From the NCBI GenBank assembly GCA_027317105.1, contig DAHVFH010000010.1, positions 1 to 64,000 on the forward strand: DNA of 64,000 bases, in the 5' to 3' direction. Shown in pieces: positions 56,019 to 64,000 of this stretch (its first letter is position 1; each line of letters opens with the position of its first letter). Below the pieces are notes generated by a model. That model searched no databases and had not been told where the DNA came from. It saw only the letters and a program-made list of their open reading frames with translations. A program made the translations under genes and the position numbers. The stretch is from Cytophagales bacterium. GTDB lineage: Bacteria; Bacteroidota; Bacteroidia; Cytophagales; Cyclobacteriaceae.

Positions 56019-56090
56019 AGCCGAGAATGGGATTTGAACCCACGACCTGCTGATTACGAATCAGCTGCTCTACCCCTGAGCTACCTCGGC
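56019..56090 (-). tRNA. tRNA-Thr (anticodon CGT)
   Basis: The minus strand folds as a tRNA: 7-bp acceptor stem (GCCGAGG with the 3' side ending TTCTCGGC, one G-U pair), D-arm with AGCTCAGGGGTAGAGC, anticodon arm GCTGA/TCAGC with loop TTCGTAA giving anticodon CGT, and T-arm GTGGGTTCAAATCCCAT. The discriminator base is T and no CCA is encoded. Its 3' end faces the hsdR remnant, a typical orientation for an integrated element. Confidence 0.93.
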
Positions 56091-56142
56091 TAAATTTTTG
56101 AATCAAAAGTAAAGTTATTGGTAAAAAGCATAAATTGGCACT

Positions 56143-56577
56143 ATGCTTTCAAAGAAATGTAAATATGCCATTCACGCCCTCGTTTACCTCGCTGAAAAAT
56201 ACCAGCAGGGGCCTGTGCATATCCAGGAAATCTCTGAAAAAAGAAATATCCCTAAAAAGTTTCTAGAAGCCATCCTTTTAGAACTTAGAAATGCCAAAAT
56301 TCTGCACAGCAAAAAGGGAAAAGGCGGTGGCTACTACTTACACCAAAAGCCCTCCGACATTAACTTAATGGAGATTATCCGCTTGATGCACGGTGCCATC
56401 GCCATGCTGCCTTGTGTCTCGTTGAATTATTACGAGAAGTGCGATGAGTGCCGTAGTGAAAAAACCTGTGGCATACGCGATGCCTTCATCAACGTGCGTG
56501 ACGAAACCCTCCAAATTTTAGGAGGTAGCACCTTGGACAAGATTTTGAAGCGAGAAAAAGCATTAGGCGCCAAATGA
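56143..56577 (+). CDS. Rrf2 family transcriptional regulator
   Basis: This 144-residue regulator has an N-terminal winged helix (CKYAIHALVYLAEK, then VHIQEISEKRNIPKKFLEAILLELRNA), the GKGGGYYL wing, and three Cys (about 86, 94, 97) plus one later (CGIRDAF) as in iron-sulfur-sensing IscR/Rrf2 types. It is divergent in position from the tRNA and precedes a peroxiredoxin by about 70 bases, suggesting redox control of that gene. Confidence 0.9.
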   Translation: MLSKKCKYAIHALVYLAEKYQQGPVHIQEISEKRNIPKKFLEAILLELRNAKILHSKKGKGGGYYLHQKPSDINLMEIIRLMHGAIAMLPCVSLNYYEKCDECRSEKTCGIRDAFINVRDETLQILGGSTLDKILKREKALGAK

Positions 56578-56648
56578 AAATAAGGACATTAATCTATTAA
56601 TTCCATAGACTTTAAGTATATTTACGAAAATTTAAATCAATAAAAATT

Positions 56649-57284
56649 ATGGCAGTACGACTAGGTGATATCGCTCCCGATTTTCAAGCTGAAACTACGG
56701 AAGGGAAAATCAAATTTCATGAATGGCTCGGCAAGGGTTGGGGCATTTTGTTTTCGCATCCCGCAGACTTTACGCCCGTCTGCACTACCGAACTAGGTGC
56801 AGTAGCAAAACTCCGCGCGGAGTTTGATAAACGCAATGTAAAAGTAGTGGCCCTCAGTGCCGATCCGTTGGATTCGCACATGAAGTGGATTGGGGATATT
56901 GAGGAAACACAACATACCCACATGAACTTTCCCATTATTGCCGACCCAAAATTTGAAGTGGCCAATTTATACGACATGATCCACCCGCAGGTGAGCGACA
57001 AGTTTACGGTGCGTTCTGTGTTTGTTATCGGTCCCGACAAAAAAGTAAAACTGACGATTACGTACCCGGCTTCTACCGGTCGCAATTTCGATGAGATCAT
57101 TCGTGTGATTGACAGTTTGCAACTGACGGCCAACTATAGTGTAGCCACTCCCGCCAACTGGAAAAATGGTGAAGATGTAATCATCTCCACAGGAGTAAAA
57201 GATGAAGATGTAGCGGCAAAATTCCCCAAAGGCCATACACGTGTTAAGCCTTACCTGCGAACAACACCTCAACCCAATTTATAA
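56649..57284 (+). CDS. 1-Cys peroxiredoxin (Prx6 type)
   Basis: This 211-residue peroxiredoxin has peroxidatic Cys45 in HPADFTPVCTTELG and no other Cys in the whole protein. The conserved Arg in TVRSVFVI and the long C-terminal domain (VATPANWKNGEDV) place it in the Prx6 / 1-Cys group. It detoxifies peroxides in the cytoplasm using an external thiol or other reductant. An intrinsic terminator follows. It is likely controlled by the upstream Rrf2 regulator. Confidence 0.92.
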   Translation: MAVRLGDIAPDFQAETTEGKIKFHEWLGKGWGILFSHPADFTPVCTTELGAVAKLRAEFDKRNVKVVALSADPLDSHMKWIGDIEETQHTHMNFPIIADPKFEVANLYDMIHPQVSDKFTVRSVFVIGPDKKVKLTITYPASTGRNFDEIIRVIDSLQLTANYSVATPANWKNGEDVIISTGVKDEDVAAKFPKGHTRVKPYLRTTPQPNL

Positions 57285-57301
57285 GTAGAAGTTCTAAGCT
57301 A

Positions 57302-57329
57302 AAAAAAGGTATCGAAAGAGACCTTTTTT
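57302..57329 (+). terminator. intrinsic terminator of the peroxiredoxin gene
   Basis: AAAAAAGGT (57302-57310) pairs with ACCTTTTTT (57321-57329) around a 10-base loop, about 17 bases after the stop codon. The T-run makes it a typical terminator. Confidence 0.75.
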
Positions 57330-57360
57330 ATTGAATCCCTTTTTCACTCTTTCGTAAAAT

Positions 57361-57520
57361 CGGGTTCAATTCAAATTGTCGCAACTGTTAATCACAAAAA
57401 GTGCTGGCCTTAGTTGCTATTTTGGCTTTTTTCACCTCTGTGATTTCTCCGTGATCCCTGTGTTCTCAGTGGTTTTGAATTTTTTACCTTAGAGCACAGT
57501 GAAAATTTGAATTGCACCCG
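57361..57520. repeat. 160-base intergenic element with inverted ends
   Basis: The ends are inverted repeats of 17 bases with one mismatch (57361-57377 and 57504-57520). Inside, 57447-57475 is a period-9 repeat of a CTCNGTGNT-like unit. A 13-base part of the right end recurs at 54550-54562. No open frame is present. It looks like a small non-autonomous or dispersed element. Confidence 0.6.
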
Positions 57521-57557
57521 TAAAATCTTAAAAGCAAAACATTATCTTTAAAGAATT

Positions 57558-58232
57558 ATGATCAAAAGATCATCTTTTTTAGTAATTGCTTTGCTAATCG
57601 CAATACCTTGTGCCTTGGTAGGGCAGGTTAAAGAACCTCCATTTTGGAATGAGATAAAAGCATTTAAAAAATCCGATAGTCTTCATCTTCCACCTCCAAA
57701 TCAAATTCTCTTCGTAGGAAGTTCCTCATTCACTTTTTGGAAGGACGTTCAAAATTACTTTCCGGATTACCCCATTTTGAATCGTGGCTTCGGAGGTTCT
57801 ACCTTGGTTGATCTTATTTTTTATTTCGATGCCGTCATCAAACCTTATCACCCTCGGCAAATTGTAATCTATTGCGGAGAAAATGATTTTGCATACAACG
57901 AGTTACTGGGGGTGGATTCCGTAGTGAACCGTTTCACCCATTTGTTCTCAATGATAAGGGCTAACGACAAAAATGCGCGGATAACCTACGTGTCGATGAA
58001 GCCAAGTCCAAGCAGAAGAGCCTTATTGAAAAAATATAATGAGGCTAACCGTGGAATCAAGAAATTTCTAGAACGCCACAAGAGCACCTCCTACATCGAT
58101 GTGTACCACCCGATGTATGATTTAGGCGGAACTATTAGGAAGGATATTTTCCTTAAAGACAGTCTTCACATGAACGCCAAGGGTTATGTGATCTGGCAAA
58201 AAGAAATGAAGCCTTACTTGCTAAAAAAATAA
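57558..58232 (+). CDS. SGNH/GDSL-family hydrolase, exported
   Basis: This 224-residue protein has a signal peptide (about 1-22). The SGNH blocks are visible: block I FVGSSSFTFW (Ser in GSS), block II Gly in RGFGGST, block III CGENDFAY (Asn), and block V DSLHMNAKGY (Asp-x-x-His). It is a periplasmic or surface esterase or acetylhydrolase. Its stop directly abuts the converging Dabb gene. Confidence 0.88.
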   Translation: MIKRSSFLVIALLIAIPCALVGQVKEPPFWNEIKAFKKSDSLHLPPPNQILFVGSSSFTFWKDVQNYFPDYPILNRGFGGSTLVDLIFYFDAVIKPYHPRQIVIYCGENDFAYNELLGVDSVVNRFTHLFSMIRANDKNARITYVSMKPSPSRRALLKKYNEANRGIKKFLERHKSTSYIDVYHPMYDLGGTIRKDIFLKDSLHMNAKGYVIWQKEMKPYLLKK

Positions 58233-58634
58233 TCAGACGACTGCTGAGTCGTACACAATCACTTTCTCCCAAAGGTGTGAGTAGTCTTCTACAAATTTTT
58301 TATGAATAGGATGATCTTGATACGTGCCTTGGCCGTGCGTATCATCGAAAAAAATTAATTCAGATACCGCATAGCTGTTATCCACTACGGGTCGTTTCTC
58401 TGTATCGGCAGGAACACCTACATGCAATTGCCTAACGGTTTCAATTTTGCTTAAGGTCTTCACCCCTTCAATCAACTTGGCCTGGTCTTCCTTGGAGGAA
58501 GGATTTTTAAGCCAGAAAAAAACGTGATGAGTTAACATAGGTTTCGAGGTTGAGGCTGCCCATCCCGAAGTGGTTGCCCCAAGGGCAAGCAAGGATGTTT
58601 TGGCAATGAATGATCTACGAGTGGGTTTGTCCAT
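58233..58634 (-). CDS. Dabb (stress-responsive A/B barrel) protein with Tat-like leader
   Basis: This 133-residue protein has a twin-arginine-like leader ([22 protein letters not shown]). The Dabb domain follows: [35 protein letters not shown], then [26 protein letters not shown]. It probably forms a dimeric barrel. Its stop codon is adjacent to that of the SGNH hydrolase. Confidence 0.85.
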   Translation of the reverse strand: MDKPTRRSFIAKTSLLALGATTSGWAASTSKPMLTHHVFFWLKNPSSKEDQAKLIEGVKTLSKIETVRQLHVGVPADTEKRPVVDNSYAVSELIFFDDTHGQGTYQDHPIHKKFVEDYSHLWEKVIVYDSAVV

Positions 58635-58960
58635 ATTTAATTATTAGTAAAATCCTTTAGCGTGAAGATAGAAAATGTTTGGCATTTTACATGCGAAGAG
58701 CATCAGCCAATTATTCTAAATGCTTTCAGCCAACCCGAAGAATTATGCCCAACAACTGTGAATTGACAACAAAAAAGACTATCTTGCATTATTGCCTATG
58801 CTTACAAGTATTCAAGAATCCTTCTTTGAGTTAATACTTGGGTAAAGATTTCAGGAATAGCGTTACCAACTGGGCTATTTATCATAGCCTTTCAATAAAA
58901 TGCATTCTACTTCAAGCCGAGAAATGGCTTATGTGATGATAAACTTATCTATTTAATTAT
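58635..58960. other. intergenic region, 326 bases
   Basis: This lies between the divergent starts of the Dabb and aminotransferase genes and should hold both promoters. I see no repeat array or hairpin. A TATCTTG element (58780-58786) resembles a -7 box but its upstream TTG is too close (14 bases) to be convincing. Confidence 0.4.
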
Positions 58961-60295
58961 ATGTCTATTGAAACTAAAAAAGGAATACCATTAAACTTTG
59001 AAAAAACAGAAGAGCTTATAGAAAGAAGAAGAACCGTTGTTAGCAATGGAGTAAGTGTTTTCGTTGCCACTTCAGCAGTAAGTGCAAAGGACGCCATAAT
59101 CATTGACGCCAATGGAAATAAACTCATTGATTTTGGCGGAGGTATTGGTGTAGTGAATGCGGGGCACTGTCCACCTCCTGTTGTCAAAGCCATTCAAGAC
59201 CAAGCTGCAAAATTAATTCATGCTGCCTTTAACATTTCAAGTTACGAGGTCTATCTAGAACTCTGCGAAAAACTGGTGCATATTCTACCGCACGGAGCGC
59301 ACACAAAAGTGATGCTTACCAATACAGGAGCGGAGTCTGTTGAAAACGCGATAAAGATTGCACGGCAAGCCACCAAGCGTTCTGCAGTAATTTGCTTCAC
59401 AGAAGCATTTCATGGCCGATCATACATGGCCATGACGCTCACTTCTAAAATTACCTACAAAGTAGGTTGCGGCCCTTTTATGCCAGAGGTCTATCGACTT
59501 GCCTATCCGAATTATTATCACCGTGAAAATGGAATGTCTGAAAATGATTTCGCAGAGCAGGAATTGAAGGATCTGAGAGCGGCCATGTTAAATACAGTCG
59601 ACCCAAAAACAGTGGCAGCCGTAATTATCGAGCTGGTGCAGGGCGAAGGTGGTTTTAATGTGGCACCCAAACGCTATGTAGAGGGCTTGCGCGAAATCTG
59701 CGATGAGTTTGGCATTCTCTTAATTTTTGATGAAGTTCAGAGCGGGTTCTGCCGAACAGGAAAATGGGGCGCCTATCAGCATTATGGTGTTGTTCCTGAT
59801 CTTTCAACTTGGGCCAAATCGTTGGGTTCCGGAATGCCGATCGGTGCCGTAATCGGAAAGAAAGAAGTAATGGATGCAGTGGCAGTGGGCACAATTGGTG
59901 GTACGTTCCCAGGTAACCCGGTATGTTGCGCAGCCGCTATAGCAACGCTTAAATACATGGAAGAAATCAATCTGAATAATCGAGCCATTGAAATAAGCCA
60001 AATCGTTGACGAAAGATTTAAAAAGCTAAAAAAGAAATGTTCATCCATCGGTGATGTTAGAGGCTTAGGTGCAATGCAGGCCATCGAATTTGTAAAAGAT
60101 AATGATCCCTCGCAGCCCGATTCGGAAATGGTGACGCAACTCTCAAAAGCATGCCTCGACCGCGGACTTCTTATCTTAACTGCGGGCACGCATAGAAATG
60201 TAATCCGCATGCTCAGCCCATTGGTAATATCCGATGCGCTTTTGAATAAAGGCCTTAATATACTCGAAGAAGAATTACTAAAACTAACCAACTAA
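58961..60295 (+). CDS. class III aminotransferase (4-aminobutyrate/putrescine type)
   Basis: This 444-residue PLP enzyme has GGGIGVVNAGHCPPPVVKAI, the phosphate-binding NTGAESVENAIKIARQAT, the Asp in LLIFDEVQSGFCRTG, and the PLP lysine in STWAKSLGSGMPIGAVIG. The pattern fits GABA, putrescine or related omega-amino aminotransferases. Its stop is immediately followed by the ATG of the nitrilase-family gene, indicating an operon. Confidence 0.9.
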   Translation: MSIETKKGIPLNFEKTEELIERRRTVVSNGVSVFVATSAVSAKDAIIIDANGNKLIDFGGGIGVVNAGHCPPPVVKAIQDQAAKLIHAAFNISSYEVYLELCEKLVHILPHGAHTKVMLTNTGAESVENAIKIARQATKRSAVICFTEAFHGRSYMAMTLTSKITYKVGCGPFMPEVYRLAYPNYYHRENGMSENDFAEQELKDLRAAMLNTVDPKTVAAVIIELVQGEGGFNVAPKRYVEGLREICDEFGILLIFDEVQSGFCRTGKWGAYQHYGVVPDLSTWAKSLGSGMPIGAVIGKKEVMDAVAVGTIGGTFPGNPVCCAAAIATLKYMEEINLNNRAIEISQIVDERFKKLKKKCSSIGDVRGLGAMQAIEFVKDNDPSQPDSEMVTQLSKACLDRGLLILTAGTHRNVIRMLSPLVISDALLNKGLNILEEELLKLTN

Positions 60296-61225
60296 ATGAC
60301 GCCATTTTCAATTGCCGGTATCCAAATGCATGTTTCAGCAAGTCACAGTAATGTGCCCGTGATGAAACACAAAATAGACGTTATGATGTCAGTGTACCCC
60401 TGGGTACAAATGATTGTGTTCAGCGAGTTGTGCCCTTTTGGGCCACTCACTCATAACGCGCAGGTATTTCCTAATACTACAGAGAATGAGTTTTGCGAGA
60501 TTGCAAAACGTTATGGCATTTGGCTGGTCCCTGGAACAATGTTCCAAAAGCAAGCGGATAAGGTTTACAACACGGCAACCGTTATCAACCCACAAGGTGA
60601 AGTAATCGGGCGCTACAACAAGATGTTCCCATTTTATCCTTATGAGGTAGGCGTAACGGGTGGAAATGAGTTTTTGATTTTCGACATTCCGAAAGTTGGC
60701 AGGTTTGGCCTTACGGTATGTTACGACATGTGGTTTCCTGAAACGTCAAGGACACTGGCGGTAAACGGTGTGGAAGTAATCTTGCACCCAACCCTCACGG
60801 CCACCATCGACCGTGATATTGAACTTGCCTTGGTGCAAGCTACTGCGGCCACAAACCAATGTTTCATTTTTGATATCAATGGGTTGGGCGATGGGGGCAC
60901 AGGCCGATCAATTATCTGTGGACCAGACGGAAGGACACTGCACCAGGCCAGCAACGGTGAAGAAATGATACCCATTGAAATCGACTTGGAACGTGTGCAG
61001 CGCAGCCGGGAGTTGGGGGTGCTTCGATTAGGGCAACCGTTGAAGAGTTTCCGCGATCGGAATATCCGATTTGATATTTATCAGGACGGAACTGAATTGC
61101 CTTATTTAGATACGTTGGGCAAACTAAATAAACCTTCGCGCTTCGACCAAATTACAGAAGCCTTGCAAGCGGAAGTATCCGTTAACGAAAATCAAATCGG
61201 AGCACAGCATTGGATCAATAAATAA
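60296..61225 (+). CDS. carbon-nitrogen hydrolase (nitrilase superfamily)
   Basis: This 309-residue enzyme has the Glu-Lys-Cys triad: Glu in VFSELCPFG (about 44), Lys in GRYNKMFPFYPYE and Cys in LTVCYDMWFPETSR. It hydrolyses an amide, carbamoyl or nitrile bond. Its start is directly adjacent to the aminotransferase stop. The neighbouring decarboxylase suggests an agmatine or carbamoylputrescine-like substrate, but the sequence alone does not settle this. Confidence 0.9.
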   Translation: MTPFSIAGIQMHVSASHSNVPVMKHKIDVMMSVYPWVQMIVFSELCPFGPLTHNAQVFPNTTENEFCEIAKRYGIWLVPGTMFQKQADKVYNTATVINPQGEVIGRYNKMFPFYPYEVGVTGGNEFLIFDIPKVGRFGLTVCYDMWFPETSRTLAVNGVEVILHPTLTATIDRDIELALVQATAATNQCFIFDINGLGDGGTGRSIICGPDGRTLHQASNGEEMIPIEIDLERVQRSRELGVLRLGQPLKSFRDRNIRFDIYQDGTELPYLDTLGKLNKPSRFDQITEALQAEVSVNENQIGAQHWINK

Positions 61226-61254
61226 TAAACAATTCTATACTTATCAACCCACTA

Positions 61255-61668
61255 ATGAAAATTTCTACCAAAAAAACACCTCCAAAAGAAAAGCCTTTAA
61301 ATCTGAAACATTACATCAATTGGTTCGAAATCCCTGCCTATAACTTTGCTCGTGCCGTTTCATTTTATAATCATATTTACAACATCAAAATGGAAACGGC
61401 CGAGATCAATAGCTACGCGATGGCATTTTTTCCCACAAAAAGTGGAATTGGCGGAGCCGTGGTAACAGGTGAAGGTTGCGTGCCAAATAGTTCGGGCTCA
61501 TTACTTTATTTGAATGGTGGAAAAGATCTAAGCAGTGTGCTTGCCAAAGTAGAGCTAGCTGGCGGAAGGATAATAATGGGCAAGACTTTAATTAATAAAG
61601 CCACTGGATATTTTGCGCTCTTCATGGATACCGAAGGAAACCGCCTGGCTCTCCACTCTAAAAATTAG
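61255..61668 (+). CDS. VOC (glyoxalase/bleomycin-resistance-like) protein
   Basis: This 137-residue protein has a VOC fold pattern: INWFEIPAYNFARAVSFYNHIYNIKM, then GAVVTGEGCVPNSSGSLLYL, and AGGRIIMGKTLINKATGYFALFMDTEGNRLALHS. It could be a metal-dependent isomerase, lyase or binding protein. It sits in the same direction between the nitrilase-family and decarboxylase genes. Confidence 0.85.
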   Translation: MKISTKKTPPKEKPLNLKHYINWFEIPAYNFARAVSFYNHIYNIKMETAEINSYAMAFFPTKSGIGGAVVTGEGCVPNSSGSLLYLNGGKDLSSVLAKVELAGGRIIMGKTLINKATGYFALFMDTEGNRLALHSKN

Positions 61669-61713
61669 CCGATAATCCACTTCCGAAAAAGATCGATCCA
61701 TCAAAAAAGAAAT

Positions 61714-64000
61714 ATGAAGTCAGTGAATGCAGTGAATGAACCCTCCAGCTTGATTTCGGGACACCACTATAATATTGGTCAGTTGCGGACTGAACTTTGG
61801 AGTGAACTAAAAACGCAGGCGTATGGCCTTACGAAGAAGCGGAATAAAATTGAGCAGGAAGAAAGTAAGGAACAACTAAGTAAGTTGTTCAAACTGCTTC
61901 ACGAAGTAGAACAATACTTTGCCTTTCCCGGTGACGCCACGTTGAATTTGCTAAATGACTTTCTAAAGCGCGATGAAGTTCAAATATTAAAAAATTCCAT
62001 CAAAGAGGTATTGCACCAGCTTATCAGCGAGGATTATCGCCATAATGTTGAGACCCTCTCGTTTTCATCGTTGTTGCGAGGTAAGGAAAGCAAGCAAACT
62101 CAAGATTCAAAGGTGAGAAGAAGATACTTTGAAGTTTTATTTGTAGACAACCTCACCACCAAGGAAGAGCAAAGTATTGCAAGAAAATTAAGCAACGTTC
62201 GTGACTCTAAAGAGCCTTTTTTTTACCAGTTAGTTCATGTCAAATCCTTTCAAGACGCCTTGATTGCTCTGGTGGCCAATCCGAATATTCAAGCCTGTGT
62301 TATCCGATATGAAATTCCATTCAAGTCGAAAAGCACCAACGGCATCCTCCAACCTTTCTTGGGTGATATTCTCCATAATGGACACGAGGAAATTCAGGAA
62401 TACGATCTCGGGATTTTATTAGGTGAAGCCGTTCGCGAGCTCAGACCGGAATTGGATATTTATTATGTCACCGATAATGGTGTAAATAACTTGCCCGATG
62501 CGGCCTTAAAAATATTTCAACGGATTTTCTACCAGAAAGAAGATACGCAAGAACTACACTTGAGCATTATCCGTGGAATCAAAGACCGCTATCAAACCCC
62601 CTTTTATACGGCCTTGAAAGAATACAGTCAAAAACCGGCAGGGGTCTTTCATGCCATGCCTATTTCACGAGGAAACTCAATTTTCAAATCCAATTGGATT
62701 GATGATTTTGGAGAATTCTACGGGCGCAACTTGTTTCTGGCAGAGACCTCCTCGACTACAGGGGGGCTAGACTCCTTGCTTCAACCTACAGGGCCTCTTA
62801 AAAAAGCGCAAGAGTTAGCCGCCAAAGCTTTTGGTTCAAGGCGAACGTATTTTGCTACTAATGGAACTTCCACCTCTAACAAGATTGTGCTTCAGGCTTT
62901 AGTTGAACCGGGCGATGTGGTCTTGATCGACCGCGATTGCCACAAGTCGCATCACTACGGAATGGTTTTGGCCGGGGCATACGTAACTTATTTAGATTCT
63001 TATCCCCTTCAGCGCTACTCCATGTATGGAGCCGTGCCCCTTTCGGAAATTAAAGAACGACTACTGGTACTTAAAAAGGCTGGACGTCTGGAAAATGTGA
63101 AAATGCTGCTGCTTACAAACTGCACTTTCGATGGACTGGTTTACAACGTGGAGCGTGTAATGGAAGAAGTGCTGGCGATCAAACCAGATATGATTTTTCT
63201 TTGGGACGAGGCGTGGTTCGGTTTCGCTGCTTTCACGCACACGTTCAGGCAACGCACCGCCATGTATGTGGCCAACAAGCTTTGTAAAAGATACAAAACA
63301 AAAGAATACAAAGAGCGGTATAAAAAACATTTGGCCGATGGCAAGAAAAAAGGAGGTGAATTCATTTCATCAATGCCCAACCCAGAACGGGTGAAGATTA
63401 GAGTTTATTCTACTCAATCGACACACAAAACACTTTCGTCTTTTAGGCAGGGCTCCATGATCCACATCTATGACGAAGAATTTGAACGTAAGGTAGAGAC
63501 CTCCTTTAGCGAAGCGTACATGACACACACTTCCACTTCGGCTAACTACCAGATTTTGGCTTCGCTCGATATAGCGAGACGGCAGGTTTCATTTGAAGGA
63601 TATGAACTGGTAGAGAAAAGTATTGAGATGGCCATGTTATTACGCGCCAAAATAAATGATCATCCAAAGCTGAAGAAATACTTTAAGGTTTTAACCATTA
63701 AGGATATTATTCCTGATCAATATCGTCAATCTGGACTGATTGAATATTACAATCCGGATCAGGGATGGCATCGTTTAGAACAAGCGTGGACTTCTGACGA
63801 ATTTGTGTTGGACCCCACCAAAATAAACATGCACATTGGAAACACGGGCGTAGATGGCGACACCTTCAAGAATAAGTACTTGATGGATCAGTTTCACATT
63901 CAGATCAATAAGACATCACGGAACTCGGTATTGTTTATGACCAACATCGGCACAACCCGAAGTTCTGTTAGTTATCTTATCCGTGCCTTATTGAAAATAA
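61714..64000 (+). CDS. Orn/Lys/Arg decarboxylase, 3' end beyond the window
   Basis: The frame is open from ATG at 61714 to the window end (762 codons visible). An N-terminal wing-like region (about 1-330) precedes the PLP domain: TGGLDSLLQPTGPLKKAQELAAKAFGS, TNGTSTSNKIVLQAL, DRDCHKSHHYG, DEAWFGFAAF, and PLP lysine Lys572 in STHKTLSSFRQGSMIHI. This is the biodegradative/biosynthetic lysine-arginine-ornithine decarboxylase fold (fold-type I). Arginine is the most likely substrate given the neighbouring amidohydrolase and aminotransferase, but lysine or ornithine cannot be excluded. Partial at the 3' end. Confidence 0.9.
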   Translation, partial: MKSVNAVNEPSSLISGHHYNIGQLRTELWSELKTQAYGLTKKRNKIEQEESKEQLSKLFKLLHEVEQYFAFPGDATLNLLNDFLKRDEVQILKNSIKEVLHQLISEDYRHNVETLSFSSLLRGKESKQTQDSKVRRRYFEVLFVDNLTTKEEQSIARKLSNVRDSKEPFFYQLVHVKSFQDALIALVANPNIQACVIRYEIPFKSKSTNGILQPFLGDILHNGHEEIQEYDLGILLGEAVRELRPELDIYYVTDNGVNNLPDAALKIFQRIFYQKEDTQELHLSIIRGIKDRYQTPFYTALKEYSQKPAGVFHAMPISRGNSIFKSNWIDDFGEFYGRNLFLAETSSTTGGLDSLLQPTGPLKKAQELAAKAFGSRRTYFATNGTSTSNKIVLQALVEPGDVVLIDRDCHKSHHYGMVLAGAYVTYLDSYPLQRYSMYGAVPLSEIKERLLVLKKAGRLENVKMLLLTNCTFDGLVYNVERVMEEVLAIKPDMIFLWDEAWFGFAAFTHTFRQRTAMYVANKLCKRYKTKEYKERYKKHLADGKKKGGEFISSMPNPERVKIRVYSTQSTHKTLSSFRQGSMIHIYDEEFERKVETSFSEAYMTHTSTSANYQILASLDIARRQVSFEGYELVEKSIEMAMLLRAKINDHPKLKKYFKVLTIKDIIPDQYRQSGLIEYYNPDQGWHRLEQAWTSDEFVLDPTKINMHIGNTGVDGDTFKNKYLMDQFHIQINKTSRNSVLFMTNIGTTRSSVSYLIRALLKI

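Overview
The window comes from a member of the Bacteroidota, most likely Cytophagales. The base composition is moderately AT-rich. Typical families of that phylum are present: DUF3078, FtsX-like permeases, BNR/VPS10-type secreted proteins, DUF1080, Tat-exported Gfo/Idh/MocA oxidoreductases, DUF4197, and HisKA_2 kinases with TPR sensors. Most starts lack a clear Shine-Dalgarno sequence. The genus assignment is not attempted.

Layout. Bases 1-19240 are ordinary chromosomal genes: a TPR histidine kinase with its LuxR-type regulator, an alpha/beta hydrolase, a DUF3078 protein, an M20 amidohydrolase, an FtsX-like permease, a large BNR/VPS10 protein, CinA, an FMN-dependent alpha-hydroxy-acid oxidase, DUF4197 and PaaN. 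Bases 19644-35428 hold a complete complex I operon in the order nuoA, B, CD (fused), E, F, G, H, I, J, K, L, M, N. Bases 35469-41202 carry a lysine-rich secreted protein, a metallo-hydrolase, a RelE-type toxin-antitoxin pair, dnaK, a DUF218 protein and a methyltransferase. Bases 41456-53840 carry a broken outer-membrane protein and a run of exported or sugar-related genes (penicillin acylase, Gfo/Idh/MocA, HEAT-DUF1080, HGSNAT-like acyltransferase, PD40 protein, MFS). Bases 53881-56090 are accessory debris: a Uma2 nuclease, a cluster of hairpins, a decayed HsdR C-terminus and tRNA-Thr(CGT). The last part has an Rrf2 regulator with a 1-Cys peroxiredoxin, an SGNH hydrolase, a Dabb protein, and a polyamine-like cluster (class III aminotransferase, nitrilase-family amidohydrolase, VOC protein, Orn/Lys/Arg decarboxylase cut by the window end).

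The most unusual signal is inside the nuo operon. Where adjacent nuo genes do not overlap, most spacers are filled with degenerate short-period repeats. The period is 7, or 8 in one case. In several spacers the repeats form two facing arms (inverted repeats). Between nuoF and nuoG the arms enclose a whole gene of the GxxExxY (PD-(D/E)XK-like) family, and the left arm encodes the last residues of NuoF. Between nuoL and nuoM the arms enclose a GC-rich palindromic block. In nuoE/nuoF the arms have collapsed into one palindrome. Similar period-7 repeats lie directly before two genes of the 46-50 kb sugar cluster. I interpret these as one family of repeat-arm intergenic elements, with the GxxExxY gene as a possible cargo or mobilising factor. 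The structure is read directly from the sequence; the mobility and function are inference.
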